The translations under genes and the position numbers were made by a program. Below are positions 32,336 to 42,977 of a stretch of DNA of 64,000 bases, piece by piece. The stretch's first letter is position 1, and each line of letters opens with the position of its first letter. This stretch comes from Siphonodentalium dalli (taxonomy: Eukaryota; Mollusca; Scaphopoda; Gadilida; Siphonodentaliidae): contig CP136063.1 in assembly GCA_032622095.1 (NCBI GenBank), positions 92,855,980 through 92,919,979 on the forward strand. The letters are read 5' to 3'. Below the pieces are notes generated by a model. The model was not told the origin of the DNA and ran no database searches. It saw only the letters and a list, made by a program, of their open reading frames with translations.

Positions 32336-32810
32336 CATATTCACGCCACGCAGCCCACACAATTGCTATGTTTCCATGCGATTTAATGTCATTACGTGTG
32401 ACGTAATATCTCAATAATCTCAGAGGCAAGAATACGCCAGCTAAAGGTGGATTATAACAGTGGGGCTATAACGCTTAATGAATACTGGAGGCTATAACAA
32501 ACTGCGTAGCAGAATATCGCTGAATAGACGAGTATGATATGAACCTAACTGCAATTGTGACTTGGTATTGACTTTAAAGGCCCACTTAATTTTCGAGTCA
32601 TCGATTTTTTTTATAGTATATACGGTTTTAATAACAATTTATGCCATAAAATTTGAATAAAATACTATAATTCATCACCTTTTGAAACGCAGAATAATTC
32701 TATCTCCTAGTTTGAAACACCCTGAAACACCTTGAAAAAACCGCGTCAAGTCGTGCGTCGTATAACTGGCAGCTAGCAACTAGCATGTCCCCTTCGGCTT
32801 TCCATATATT

Positions 32811-33320
32811 TCAACGAAATTTGATACTTAGGGGTACTTGTGTCCGGGAAGTGTTTTGACGGATCAAATCGTGACCCCGACCTAACCTTGACCTTCAAAA
32901 TGGTCAATTCAAGGTCAAATCGGGTAAAACGGACGGATTTCGACGAAATTTGATACCTAGGGATACTTTTGTCCGGGGAGTGTTTTGAACGGGTCAAATC
33001 GTGACCCCGGCGTGACATTGACCTTCAATATGGTCAATCAAAGGTCAAATCGGGTAAAACTGATGGATTTCGACGAAATTTGATATCTATGGGTTCTTTT
33101 GTCGGGGGAGTGTTTTGGACGGGTCAAATCATGACTCCGACCTGACCTTGACCTTCAAAGTGGTCAATTAAAGGTCAAGTCGGGTAAAACGGACGGATTT
33201 CGACGAAGTTTGATACATAGGGGTACTTTTCTCCGGTGAGTGTTTTGGACGGGTCAAACCATGACCCCGACCTGATCTTGACTTTCAAAATAGTCAATTC
33301 AAGGTAAAATCGCGCCTTTC
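32811..33320 (+). repeat. About 128-bp tandem repeat, four units, rich in AGGTCA half-sites
   Basis: Each unit runs from 'ttcgacgaaatttgatac' through 'gtgttttggacgggtcaaat', 'cgaccttgacctt'-type sequence and 'tcaaggtcaaatcgggtaaa'. Each holds two to three copies of AGGTCA or its complement, several preceded by TCA, as in the TCAAGGTCA site bound by SF-1/ERR-type nuclear receptors. Function is not shown by the sequence. The array abuts a Helitron-like terminus. Confidence 0.9.
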
Positions 33321-33342
33321 GCCGGAAATCAGATGGGAAACA

Positions 33343-33375
33343 GCCCGGACGAAGTCGGGCCCATCAGCTAGCTAA
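33343..33375 (+). mobile_element. Helitron-like 3' terminus (hairpin plus CTAA|T)
   Basis: A GC-rich hairpin, GCCCGGAC-GAA-GTCGGGC (33,343-33,360), is followed after 11 nt by CTAA and then T. Helitron 3' ends have a short hairpin about 10-12 nt before a CTRR terminus and insert ahead of T. The element would be plus-oriented and would include the 128-bp array upstream. I cannot place its 5' end and there is no Rep/helicase, so it would be non-autonomous. Confidence 0.5.
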
Positions 33376-33485
33376 TAAAGAAGACAGTTTGAAGAATGTA
33401 ATGTATAACACGAGAAACGGGAAACCTTGATATATGGAAGTATGCAAATTTCCCACATGGAATTTGAAAGCTAGTTTATATTATA

Positions 33486-33565
33486 ATTATATTATAATTT
33501 ATATTTACGGCTAATAATATGATCTTGGTGGCATTACCATTTCTAAATATGGTTTTCTTGTTTAG
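33486..33565 (+). repeat. Dispersed repeat (third copy of the family at 1-60)
   Basis: 'ggctaataatatgatcttgg' then 'ggcattaccatttctaaata' then 'tggttttcttg', in the same orientation as 1-60 and inverted to 28,549-28,640. Confidence 0.75.
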
Positions 33566-33749
33566 TTTAGTGTAGACTCATGAAATTGTGGCGAGCGCAT
33601 GGGAAAAGAATCTCGGAACTGACATTCAAAAATCAGTGCATGAGTTCGACGTTCCTGTGAATTTTGTGTGTAACAAAGTTTATCAACTGCTTGGTGTAAT
33701 CAAAAGAACCTTCACTTGCTTGGATAATCTAGCTATGTACTACTATTAG

Positions 33750-33979
33750 GGCCACTTCCTATATAATGGTTCTTCTGGCGCGCGCCAAACCGTGCGCCAT
33801 TAGTAGCGCGCCGACGGCGTCAAAACTTGCGACATTATGGCGCACATTTTGGCGCTTTCGACGCACCAGAACATACGATAATATTGCACATTTTGGCGCG
33901 TCTATAGCGCTTTCGGCGCGCTATAGTAATGGCGCATGTTTTGTCGCTTTCGAGATCGCGGCGCCATTAGGAAGTGGCC
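33750..33979. mobile_element. 230-bp GCGC-rich MITE
   Basis: Terminal GGCCACTTCCTA and TAGGAAGTGGCC are exact inverses. The interior is packed with GGCGC, GCGCC and 'ttttggcgc' motifs in alternating orientation, in sharp contrast to AT-rich surroundings. Short frames are composition artefacts. The target duplication is not clear. Confidence 0.75.
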
Positions 33980-34255
33980 TCAATAATTTTCCATATCCAA
34001 CACTATATTCACAATACATCACAATGGCAAGACCAGTTCTCGAATATTTCGACACTATATACATGGAGCCCTCATTTAAAAACACAGCCTGTTGCAATCG
34101 ATAATGTCCAGCGAAGAGGGACTACAAATAGGTCCCCGAAACACAATCCCTTGAGTATCGCGATCGTCTCATTAAATTTATGTTTAATGTCCATTAAATA
34201 TCGATGATTCAGGAGCGATCTTATTGAGGTTCACAAATACCTGAACGCTATATAT

Positions 34256-34773
34256 GTAATATGAATCGTACGTGACACGTAGTGGGGCAACCACACATGC
34301 TGTGCCCCAAATTTGTCTTTTATCGGCGACATATATTGCCCTAAGAATAATTTATGTAACATCACGCAGTGATCACGACGGAGATGGCATGCCAACTTGA
34401 CAAGACGTGTCGTGGATTGTGCAATCCTGTCTGGATTCTGGCCCACAAACCCAAAATGACGTCAGAAACCGTGTCATGACGTCTTCATTTTTCGTTTTCA
34501 TTAAGCTAACTAAAGAAATTGGTCTAATTGAAATTAATAGACCTAAATCACATGTGAATTCTTCGTAAGTTGTGAATTAGTTACTTTCATTTTCATCGCG
34601 ATGCTTCATTCCCAAATCCGCGCTTTTTGCAATCTCAACACTGTTGCTAACCGGAAGTCACGTGATAATTTCTCCAAAATCCATACCCGCGATCTAAATA
34701 ATCACTGATGGATATAGAAACAATTATATGACCTCATTCACCTGCCTAAGGTATAAGAACTCTTGGTGGTTGC
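34256..34773 (-). repeat. Dispersed repeat 'R4' (inverted copy)
   Basis: About 518 bp, matching 62,516-62,995 in reverse orientation over its full length with scattered indels. Shared blocks include 'cctaaggcaggtgaatga', 'gaagaattcacatgtgattt', 'catgtcatctccgtcgtgac' and 'cacatcatgtgtggttgc'. No coding potential. At the other copy it abuts repeat R1. Confidence 0.85.
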
Positions 34774-35603
34774 CATAACCTGGTTTCACGCTGTCATAGA
34801 CCAATGGCCATTTTTTTTTTCGAAAATGGCCAAACAAAATTTCATTTGGTTAAAGTTTGTTTTACCCCAAAATTGGAAATCTGATTAAAAACCTAAATTC
34901 ATTTTGTAACGGGAGCGACATGAGAATCAAACACATAGTATGATCTTCTGCTAATTGATTAGGTTATACAGATGAATGGGTTACAGAAGGCACTAATGGC
35001 AGTGCACTATCAAACAATCATTAATTTATCGGTCACCAAAATGCAATAAAACATCAATGATCGCGGATTAACGCTAATAGTCCAGAAGAAATTGGTCGAC
35101 CTCTGCACCCCCTCACAGGACTCAACTTCACCCCACTAATTTTCTTTCTTAATGTCTCCTCTATTTTTTTTCGGTTGTTAACAAGAAAACAAGTGGCCGC
35201 AGAGACTCCAGACAAGATGGCGTCCATTTTTTTATATGCACAAGATCTCTTTGATTGCAGTTATAGTAAAGATGTTATCACATACGGTCTTGTTTTCCTC
35301 TCGATTCGTTATGCTAATATACAACCCTTACAAATTAGCCAAAAATCCGACACCAAAATCCAAGATGGCCGCCGAAATGTGAAATATTGCTATTGTTTTG
35401 ACATTTCACCACATTTCGTTTTGTCTCTGTGGGAAAACGTGGACATCCTGGCGTGATGTTATACATTTGTCGTATAGAAGAGTCATTTATGAACACAATG
35501 GGACCATAAAATACATTCCTTGTTGGACATTTTTGTCTGATATCACGATTTCCCAAATGCCGGTATAATCCGGTCAAAGCCGAAACGACGCTAATAACGC
35601 AAT

Positions 35604-36278
35604 GGCTGCGGACACACGTACCACAGTAGCGATGGCATAGGTGTGACAATTTATTATGGTGGAGTTTGGTGACAATTGGTTGTCATAATTAATATGCCAT
35701 AGCAAGCCATGTCGCCCTCTGAAAATTCGCACAATGAGTCTACCAAGCTCTACCAGCGACGGTCGATCTCTCAAGGATGTATCTACCTGAATGTCTTGTC
35801 GATGTTGATCTTTACTCAACACGCAGTGTTATATTTTGCATGCTAACACACAAGTCCACTTGATACCTTAATGAATAACCCATCTCAACAGCCATGATTG
35901 TTCTTACTAATGAAATTAATATAAGTAGATAAACATGCATGCATTGAGATCATATAAAAAAAAAGTACCACAATAATGATATATATGTGAGTCAATGAGG
36001 AATTGCCACCAGGCCACAGTCAAACACAATTCTGGACGATCTATCGTGCAATTATATATATCGTCGTGAATACAATTTAGCAAAACGTAATGAGTAGAGA
36101 TCAACTTTGGTGAAAAGCAATGGTTAATTGGTCCAGTCGACTCATTGTGCGGAAAATCAGCGGGCGACATGGATAGCTATGGCACAGAATTATGACGGAC
36201 CAATTGTCACCAAACTCCACCATATATAATTGTCACACCTACTATGCCATCGCTACTGTGATACGTGTGTCCGCAGCC
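35604..36278. mobile_element. 675-bp TIR element inserted in the left arm of the palindrome
   Basis: Ends GGCTGCGGACACACGTA and the inverse TACGTGTGTCCGCAGCC. TIRs extend about 150 bp, through 'agcgatggcatag', 'tggtggagtttggtgacaat' and 'gcacaatgagtc'. Flanks are AAT on each side (35,601-35,603 and 36,279-36,281). The opposite arm, near 40,875, has the uninterrupted sequence corresponding to 'cgcaatgtctgtttcg', so the empty site is known. There is no coding capacity. Confidence 0.85.
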
Positions 36279-37504
36279 AATGTCTGTTTCGAATCAATGA
36301 GTGGTATTACTATTATAACTCCACCCATGAATATATATGTGTACGAGATACCCGGGCTGGGATTCCTCTTTTATCTGAGTTGGGGAATATTCATCCAAAT
36401 TCATGATGGCGGCCAAAATGGGCACCAGAAATTGAAAAATCGCCGAAAATCGCCGATTTGAACATCAGTGAGCGTTATTGTCACTCCACACCTGTTTACT
36501 ATTGTGAGTTGGGAACACTGAGTCGAAGAACTGTCCTTATGTTACATCCAAATAAAAGTCCCCAAATCCAAAATGGCGCCCACAATTGCGGACTGATTTA
36601 GAAAAATCACCGAAAATCCCTCATATTCACATCATTGGGCATTATTGTCGAGACAACTCCACCCATGCTGCTTACAGTTGAGTTGAAAATACTGAGGTGA
36701 AGTAACTACCTTACATCTCATGCAAGAAATTGTTTTCCAAATCGAAGATGGCGGCCAAAAATGGCGACCGAAATTTGAAAAGTCGCCTACATTCCTTTAC
36801 TTTCTTACGATGGGCGTTGTTTCGCGAATTCTACCCATCATTACATGTTGATATGGAAAATTGATATGAAGTATTCATTTGAGTTTGGCAATTGATGCTC
36901 ACAGTCAAGGTGGCGGCTAAACTGGCGGCCAGAAATTGAAAAGAAATCGATATTTTCAAATACTAGTTTCAACTTTTTGTCATAATATCGATATGCATGG
37001 AAGAAACTGTACATACACCGTCTATTAGTTCAACTTAAAACGTATCAAAACGCATAACATAGCTCGTGTCCTTCTGGGAGAATGAAAACCCACAATTAAT
37101 ATCGCGATGTGGCATTTCGAAATCCATTCTCCACTTAGCGCCGATATTGGCCGTAACCGTAGGGGCGCCGAATAGATATATTAGAACAATTACCTGATAA
37201 CATATTCTGATTTGCCACCTCCATAATTATCTGGACCAGATTCCATTTCTTTGTCTGATAAATCTAGGTCGCTCACACCGACAAAGTATTCCCTCTAATC
37301 ATAACGTTTCACATAATTAATTTCCCGGTGTCTAGCTTACGATTTTAAATATTTGCTAACTGAGGGATTGGTGTGTCATCTTGAACTAGAAAGGCAATTG
37401 GTCGATGAGTATACAAGCTTACAGAAGGTCATATCTATGTATGTCTTTCTCATACCCCATGGCGATATGCCCAGTTAGCTAGTCAATTCTCAATAGATGG
37501 TTCG

Positions 37505-37867
37505 TCAACTCACAAACTTAGCGAACGCATTGGTATACGTGGACAACTTCGGCAGTATTTCGAAGGTTGCTAACTGTCTCAGTTTCTTGGACAGATGCCT
37601 ATCTGCTAAGGCGAAGAACATAATGTACCGACTACCCACACTTCTAGACCATGGTCCTAAGCAAACTGTGTTACGTCCCGCAGTCGTCTCGTCGAATAGC
37701 TCACAGCAGAGAAGAACAATACTCGAAGTGCTAGTTTGTGGACATGCGCCATGATAGTGGGAATGAGATGGGGCACGGTATACACCACCCCTATACCAGG
37801 TGCATGTTTCAGATATAGAATGCCACGCGTCTCCGTGTTTTGGTATGGTACGATTGTATTTCCACAT
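37505..37867 (-). other. 120-codon open frame in the palindrome's left arm, conserved in the right arm
   Basis: The frame includes HYHGACPQTSTSSIVLLCCE followed by LFDETTAGR. The matching part of the right arm (38,540-38,767, plus strand) reads HYHDTCPQTSTACIVIICLD and LFGETIAGR. Of roughly twenty nucleotide differences in this stretch, about half fall in third positions and seven are synonymous. That hints the ancestor was coding. I do not recognise the protein and there is no start-site evidence. Confidence 0.3.
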
Positions 37868-38539
37868 CCCTTTCGAAGCCGTTCTGAATCAACTTGACCA
37901 GACGTATAATTGTGTCTTGATAATACTATGCTAGCCTCCCCAGAACAGTCGGATGGGCTGAAGGATAATGTCTTTATATAATGAAGGTATGCGTTGTTGT
38001 TATCCTCTCTCAGGGTTAGTGTCAGTATGTGGGGGTATTATTCAAGAAAATGTCACGACTGTGGTGCATTTATTTCACTTTGTGTTTAAAGAACAATTTA
38101 TAGTCTAGACGGCAATGGCTGTGGACGTTGGGGACCGTGACCTTTATGATCATATAGCTTTATATATAACTTTAGAATATAGTAGTTAATATGTCTCATG
38201 CAGGAGAATGGTCGAAATGGTGATGTTACCAAGAAAGCACTTTGTGTACCCAATATATGTTGAACTGAATGGAAGATGTTATCAACATAACATTCCTCTG
38301 GATGTTCTTCGCGTTGAACATTTCACCCGTGTGTTAATGGAATTTGTACTTTCTTGAACAATGCCGACCACCACCCAGCGTGAGTATGACATATCAACCA
38401 ACTATCAAAGGCATAGTCTTTAAGACTACACCCCAGTCTGAGTGGGGCTTATATAGTAGTAGCCAATGGTACACGCCTGGTCCAGTTCCAAACTGATGGG
38501 AAGATACCACCTTAGCATACAAGGAAAGCAAAGCCACGC

Positions 38540-38767
38540 ATGAGATCATGTTTGAATCTAAAACATACCCCAAGAAGGGGCGGTGCAGTCATGGTCCCAT
38601 TTCATTTCCACTATCATGACACATGCCCGCAAACTAGCACCGCGTGTATTGTTATTATCTGCTTGGATCTGTTCGGAGAGACCATTGCTGGACGCCACCA
38701 AGATTGTTCTTATGATAATGGTCAAGAAGTGTGGGTAGATTATGCATTATGGTCTTCTACGGCTTAG
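38540..38767 (+). other. Right-arm counterpart open frame (75 codons)
   Basis: Inverted paralogue of the frame at 37,505-37,867. It stops at TAG after WSSTA, where the left arm remains open, and the nucleotide homology continues beyond. Confidence 0.3.
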
Positions 38768-40335
38768 CAGAAAAGGCATCCGTCAAATGTTAGGCTTTCA
38801 ATATTCGAAGCCATATACAGAAGTTGTCCGGGTACGTCAGTGCATAAGATGAGTATGTGAATTGATTAACCATATATTGAGTAGTGGCTGGAAGAAAAGA
38901 TCACCAGGTGTACATGTTGTTTTTTCCCATTAGGTCACCAAAGCTGAAAAATACACAGATAGAGAGGTCCTTCTGAAAGCTAGTATACGCATCGACCGCA
39001 TAATTTTCTAGTTTATCGCGCAAGATGACGCTCAGATCCCATATGTAGCATCTGAATTATACCATAAGCTACCACGAATGAAGCTCGCAAAGAATAAGGA
39101 TAATAATTCCCAGCTTTCGAAACAAACACGTGAGCTGGACACCGGCATATGTATTGTTTGAAACATTCCGATTAGTGGGACCGTTCTACCAAGTAGAGTA
39201 GAAGTTTTGGTGTGAGCGAGATAGATTAATCTGACGAAGAGACGGAAGCTGGTCCAGATAATGCTGAATGTGGCAAATCAGAATAAGTTCAGGTACTGTT
39301 GTTTTTATTCTTGGAAGTCATAATATGACTATTCGGCGCACACATATACGGTTACGGCCATTATGGGCGCTTAGTGGAGAATGGATTTTGAAATGCCACA
39401 TCGCGATTATTAATTGTGGGTTTCCAGAAGGCTACGACATCTGTTGGAACTACTAGATGGCCTATGTGCCGTTTCGTCCATACTTATCGATATTATGACA
39501 TTATTATAATTATGGACGTGGCAAATCAGAATATGTCATCAGGTAATTGTTCTAATGTGACTATTCGGCGCTCCTACGGTTACGGCCATTATCGGCGCTA
39601 AGTGGAGAATGGATTTCGAAATGCCACATCGTGATATTAATTGTGGGTTTTCAGTCTTCCAGATGGACACGAGCTATGTTATGTGTGTTGATACGTTTTA
39701 CGTTGAAATAATAGACGGTGTATGTACAGTTTCGTCCATACATATCGATATTATGACAAAAGTTGAGACTAATATGTGAAAATAACTATTCAATTTATGG
39801 CCGCCAGTTTAGCCGCCACCTTGACTGTGAGTATCAATTGCCAAACTCAAATGAATACTTCATATCAATATTCCATATCAACATGTAATGATGGGTAGTA
39901 TTCGCGAAACAATAACGCCAATCGTAAGAAAGTAAAGGAATGTAGGCGTGTTTTCAAATTTCGGTCGCCATCTTCGATTTGAAAAAAAATTCTTGCATGG
40001 GATGTAAGGTAGTTACTTCACCTCAGTATTTCCAACTAGAGTGATTTTCGGTGATTTTTCTAAATCTGCCCGCCATTGTGTGTGCCATTTTGGATTTGGG
40101 GACTTTTATTTGGATTTAGTATAAGGACAGTTCTTCAACTCATAATTGTAAGCATGTGTGGAGTTGTCGTGATAATAACGCTCATTGATGTTAAAATCAC
40201 GATTTTCGGCGATTTTTCTATTTCTGGTAGCCATTTTGGCCGCCATCTTGAATTTGGATGAATATTCCCCAACTCAGCTAAAAGAGGAATCCCAGTCCGG
40301 GTATCTCGTGCACATAAATATTCATGGGTTGAGTT

Positions 40336-40492
40336 ATATAAGGATTAACTGTCATGTGGACTGTTTTTATGGAGATGTAACCGTGAGGTAAGTGGACATA
40401 ACTTGTGTGAAGGGTTTTACATACAAGTTATGACCACTTACCTCACGGTTACATCTCCATAAAAATAGTCCACATGACAGTTAATCCTTATA
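40336..40492. mobile_element. Near-perfect 70-bp-arm hairpin in the right arm
   Basis: Arms 40,336-40,406 and 40,423-40,492 differ at about two positions, with a 16-nt loop. They carry 'ggattaactgtcatgtgg', 'atggagatgtaaccgtgagg' and 'taagtgg'. The left arm of the giant palindrome lacks it, so it arrived later. It lies at one edge of a roughly 505-bp insertion (40,339-40,843). A TA/TATA target is likely. Confidence 0.85.
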
Positions 40493-40843
40493 TTTATATA
40501 CATTTAGCGAAAAAGCCACTTTTGTAAATGTATTTAAATCGAAAAGTGTATCGGGACAAAAACAGCCCAAAATACCCAATAGCACCCTTGGCAAAAGTTA
40601 ATAGGAACAATTTCTCTTCATATTGAAACCCGATGATGTATTAAGTCAATCCTGTGCGAGTCCAAATGCGCCCAAAACATTACGCGTTCGTCTTTCCAAA
40701 CCCAATGACGTATCGATGGTGTTATGAGCTTGGTGTTATGAGGCGTTGCGCATTCACCGAGAAATAACTGCAACTAGCCACGTGGGCGCCGACCAATCAG
40801 AATGCTGGATTTAGTGATGACAACACTTAGTATGTAAATATAA
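40339..40843. mobile_element. About 505-bp insertion in the right arm of the palindrome
   Basis: The left arm reads continuously across the equivalent point ('ttactattataactcc', 36,306-36,321). The right arm is split between 'gagttata' (40,331) and 'taatagcaataac' (40,844). The insert contains the hairpin above and about 350 bp of unique sequence including 'gccgaccaatcag'. It may be one or two insertions. Confidence 0.6.
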
Positions 40844-42043
40844 TAGCAATAACACTTATTGATTCGAAACAGACATTGCGTTATTAGCGTCGTATCGGCT
40901 TTGACCGGATTATACCGGCATTTGGGAAATCGTGATATCAGACAAAAATATCCAACAAGGAATGTATTTTATGGTCCCATTGTGTTCATAAATGACAATT
41001 ATATACGATAAATGTATAACATCACGCCAAGATGTCCGCGTTTTCCCACAGAGACAAACGAAATGTGGTGAAATGTAAAAAAATTAGCAATTTTTCACAT
41101 TCCGGCAGCCATCTTGGCCGCCATATTAGATTTTGGAGGGGCTGTATATTACCACAACGAATCGAGCGGAAAACAAGACCGCATATGATAACATATTTAC
41201 TATAACGGCAATCAAAGAGACCTGGTGCATATAAAAACTATGGCCGCCATGATGGACGCCATCTTGTCTGGAGTCTTTGCGGCCAATTTGTTTTCTTGTT
41301 AACAACCGAAACAAATTAGAGGAGATACAATTAAGTAAGAAAATTAGTGGGGTGAAGTTGAGTCTTGGGGGGGGGGGGTGCAGATGTCGACCAATATCTC
41401 CTGGACTATAATGAATCCTTTGTCTGTCGTAAGGCTGAATGGTGGGTGATGGGTAGTGGTTTATTGTCAAGTAACAATGGTTGGATTAAAGAACTCTAGA
41501 CATGGTATTTGAAGGTATTGACATAATTATATAGAATGTTAATTGGGTAAATAAAACGAAAATAGTCATTAATTGTGAGACCAGAAAATGAGGATTTAAT
41601 TTGGCCAAAGTTTTTTTTAATTTGGCCAAAAAAATTGAATTGGCCAAACATTTTGCCAAAAGATTTTTCGGCCCAGTGTGAACACTGTGTATAACATATA
41701 ACCAATTTGTGATCGCTGACTATACGCGGATATGAAATCAAACTTCAAGATACATAGTTCAAAAAGGATGTTCGGAAATACTTTTTCAGGAATAGAGCAA
41801 TTTCTCACTGGAACAGTTTATCCGATTTTGGAGACACATGCGGATAGACTCATATTTATATGGCATGCAATACAGTTGTGATTCCGAAGAACGGTGACAT
41901 TCATTCAAATTATAATTTTGATGAAAAGTTTCGTGTTTGATCCATTATATGTAAACATTTCTAACTTACCGGGACAAAGAGCTCGAGGATCGTTCTGGTT
42001 ATATTTGATCTTGAAACCTACTGGACCCACACAACTATACTTT

Positions 42044-42977
42044 AGTCCAAGTCTTCTCGTACTAAAACCGGCTAAGATATTGGGATGGAGGTGCCGGTCT
42101 TTGGTCCGAGTTCCAGGCCCATGCATTCCTATGACACGAGTTACGCCCAGGATCTGTGGCGGGAATCTGTGGTGTATTTTACTCGATTTACCTAACAAAG
42201 CAATACATGATGCTATATACATCGGAAAGAGTGACATCTTATGGTCATAATGGTGTATAATAATCTAACTTTAATGTTAAATTACACATAGAATATTCCG
42301 GTTGATTGCCACAAACATCGTTGTTTTTTCTGTTTGTTTACTTAACTGAAAGCCAAACTCAGGTTCCGAAGAACTTCGGCATTGTCCGGTGCATGTTTGT
42401 TTTGGCCGAGACGAATTTCGATACAAACAAAATGGCGGCCCCATGATATTCTAATGCTCATTGTGTTTACACTGTTTTAAACTGTGAGATGGTTGTAATT
42501 CCCGTAATTTATTTAATGTATTACATTTATATCTTCAATATGTATTTAATCTATGTATTTATTTATTTATTGTCACGTATAATTACGATTACAATGGAGA
42601 ATTCATCGTGCGTGGTTGATTGAAAATCTACGGAATATTTTCACCGGAAAAAATGCCGAACGCAGTTCGCAAGGTCAACTGAGTTCGCATACTTTAAAAA
42701 ATATGTAAGCACTGCGGCAAATGTTTCTTTTCACATTAAATTACCGCTTTCAATTCACAACCGATGTGGGTTTCAGATCAAATAGCATGTCTTCTGCGGA
42801 AACTATCCGTTTATTGTCGCAATTGTGATATTTTATTTCATATAATTGTGGTTTTATTTGAGCGGGTCACCAACGCTTAAGTCGTGTCATAGGAATGCAT
42901 GGGCCTGGAACTCGGACTAAAGACCGGCACCTCCATCCCAATATCTTAGCCGGTTTTAGTACGAGAAGACTTGGACT
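42044..42977. repeat. Inverted 96-bp duplication, 95/96 identical, 742 bp apart
   Basis: Arms 42,044-42,139 and 42,882-42,977 differ by a single base. Both translate as RVIGMHGPGTRTKDRHLH and NILAGFSTRRLGL (minus in the left arm, plus in the right). The spacer is AT-rich and unrecognised. This is either a recent foldback element or a locally copied segment. No target duplication is visible. Confidence 0.85.

Larger units (their letters stand above)
35077..41409. repeat. Giant diverged palindrome (foldback element), arms of about 3 kb
   Basis: Left arm 35,077 to about 38,090 is inverted relative to about 38,340-41,409. Matches step in order from the ends, ATAGTCCAG (35,077) against CTGGACTAT (41,401), to the centre. 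Examples are 35,195-35,330 with 41,170-41,300, 35,440-35,600 with 40,860-41,040, 36,290-36,960 with 39,780-40,335, 37,030-37,210 with 39,510-39,720, and 37,725-37,810 with 38,535-38,640. Identity appears to be 70-85%. The arms contain tandem units of about 200 bp with 'aagatggcggccaaa'. No clear transposase is seen. It could be an ancient foldback transposon made almost wholly of TIRs, or an inverted duplication. Confidence 0.85.

Noticed and set aside
41894-42250. 118-codon plus frame and overlapping 110-codon minus frame
   Set aside because: The peptide-like part lies in the inverted 96-bp duplication; I could not recognise a family or justify either strand as a gene, so it is kept only as a repeat finding.
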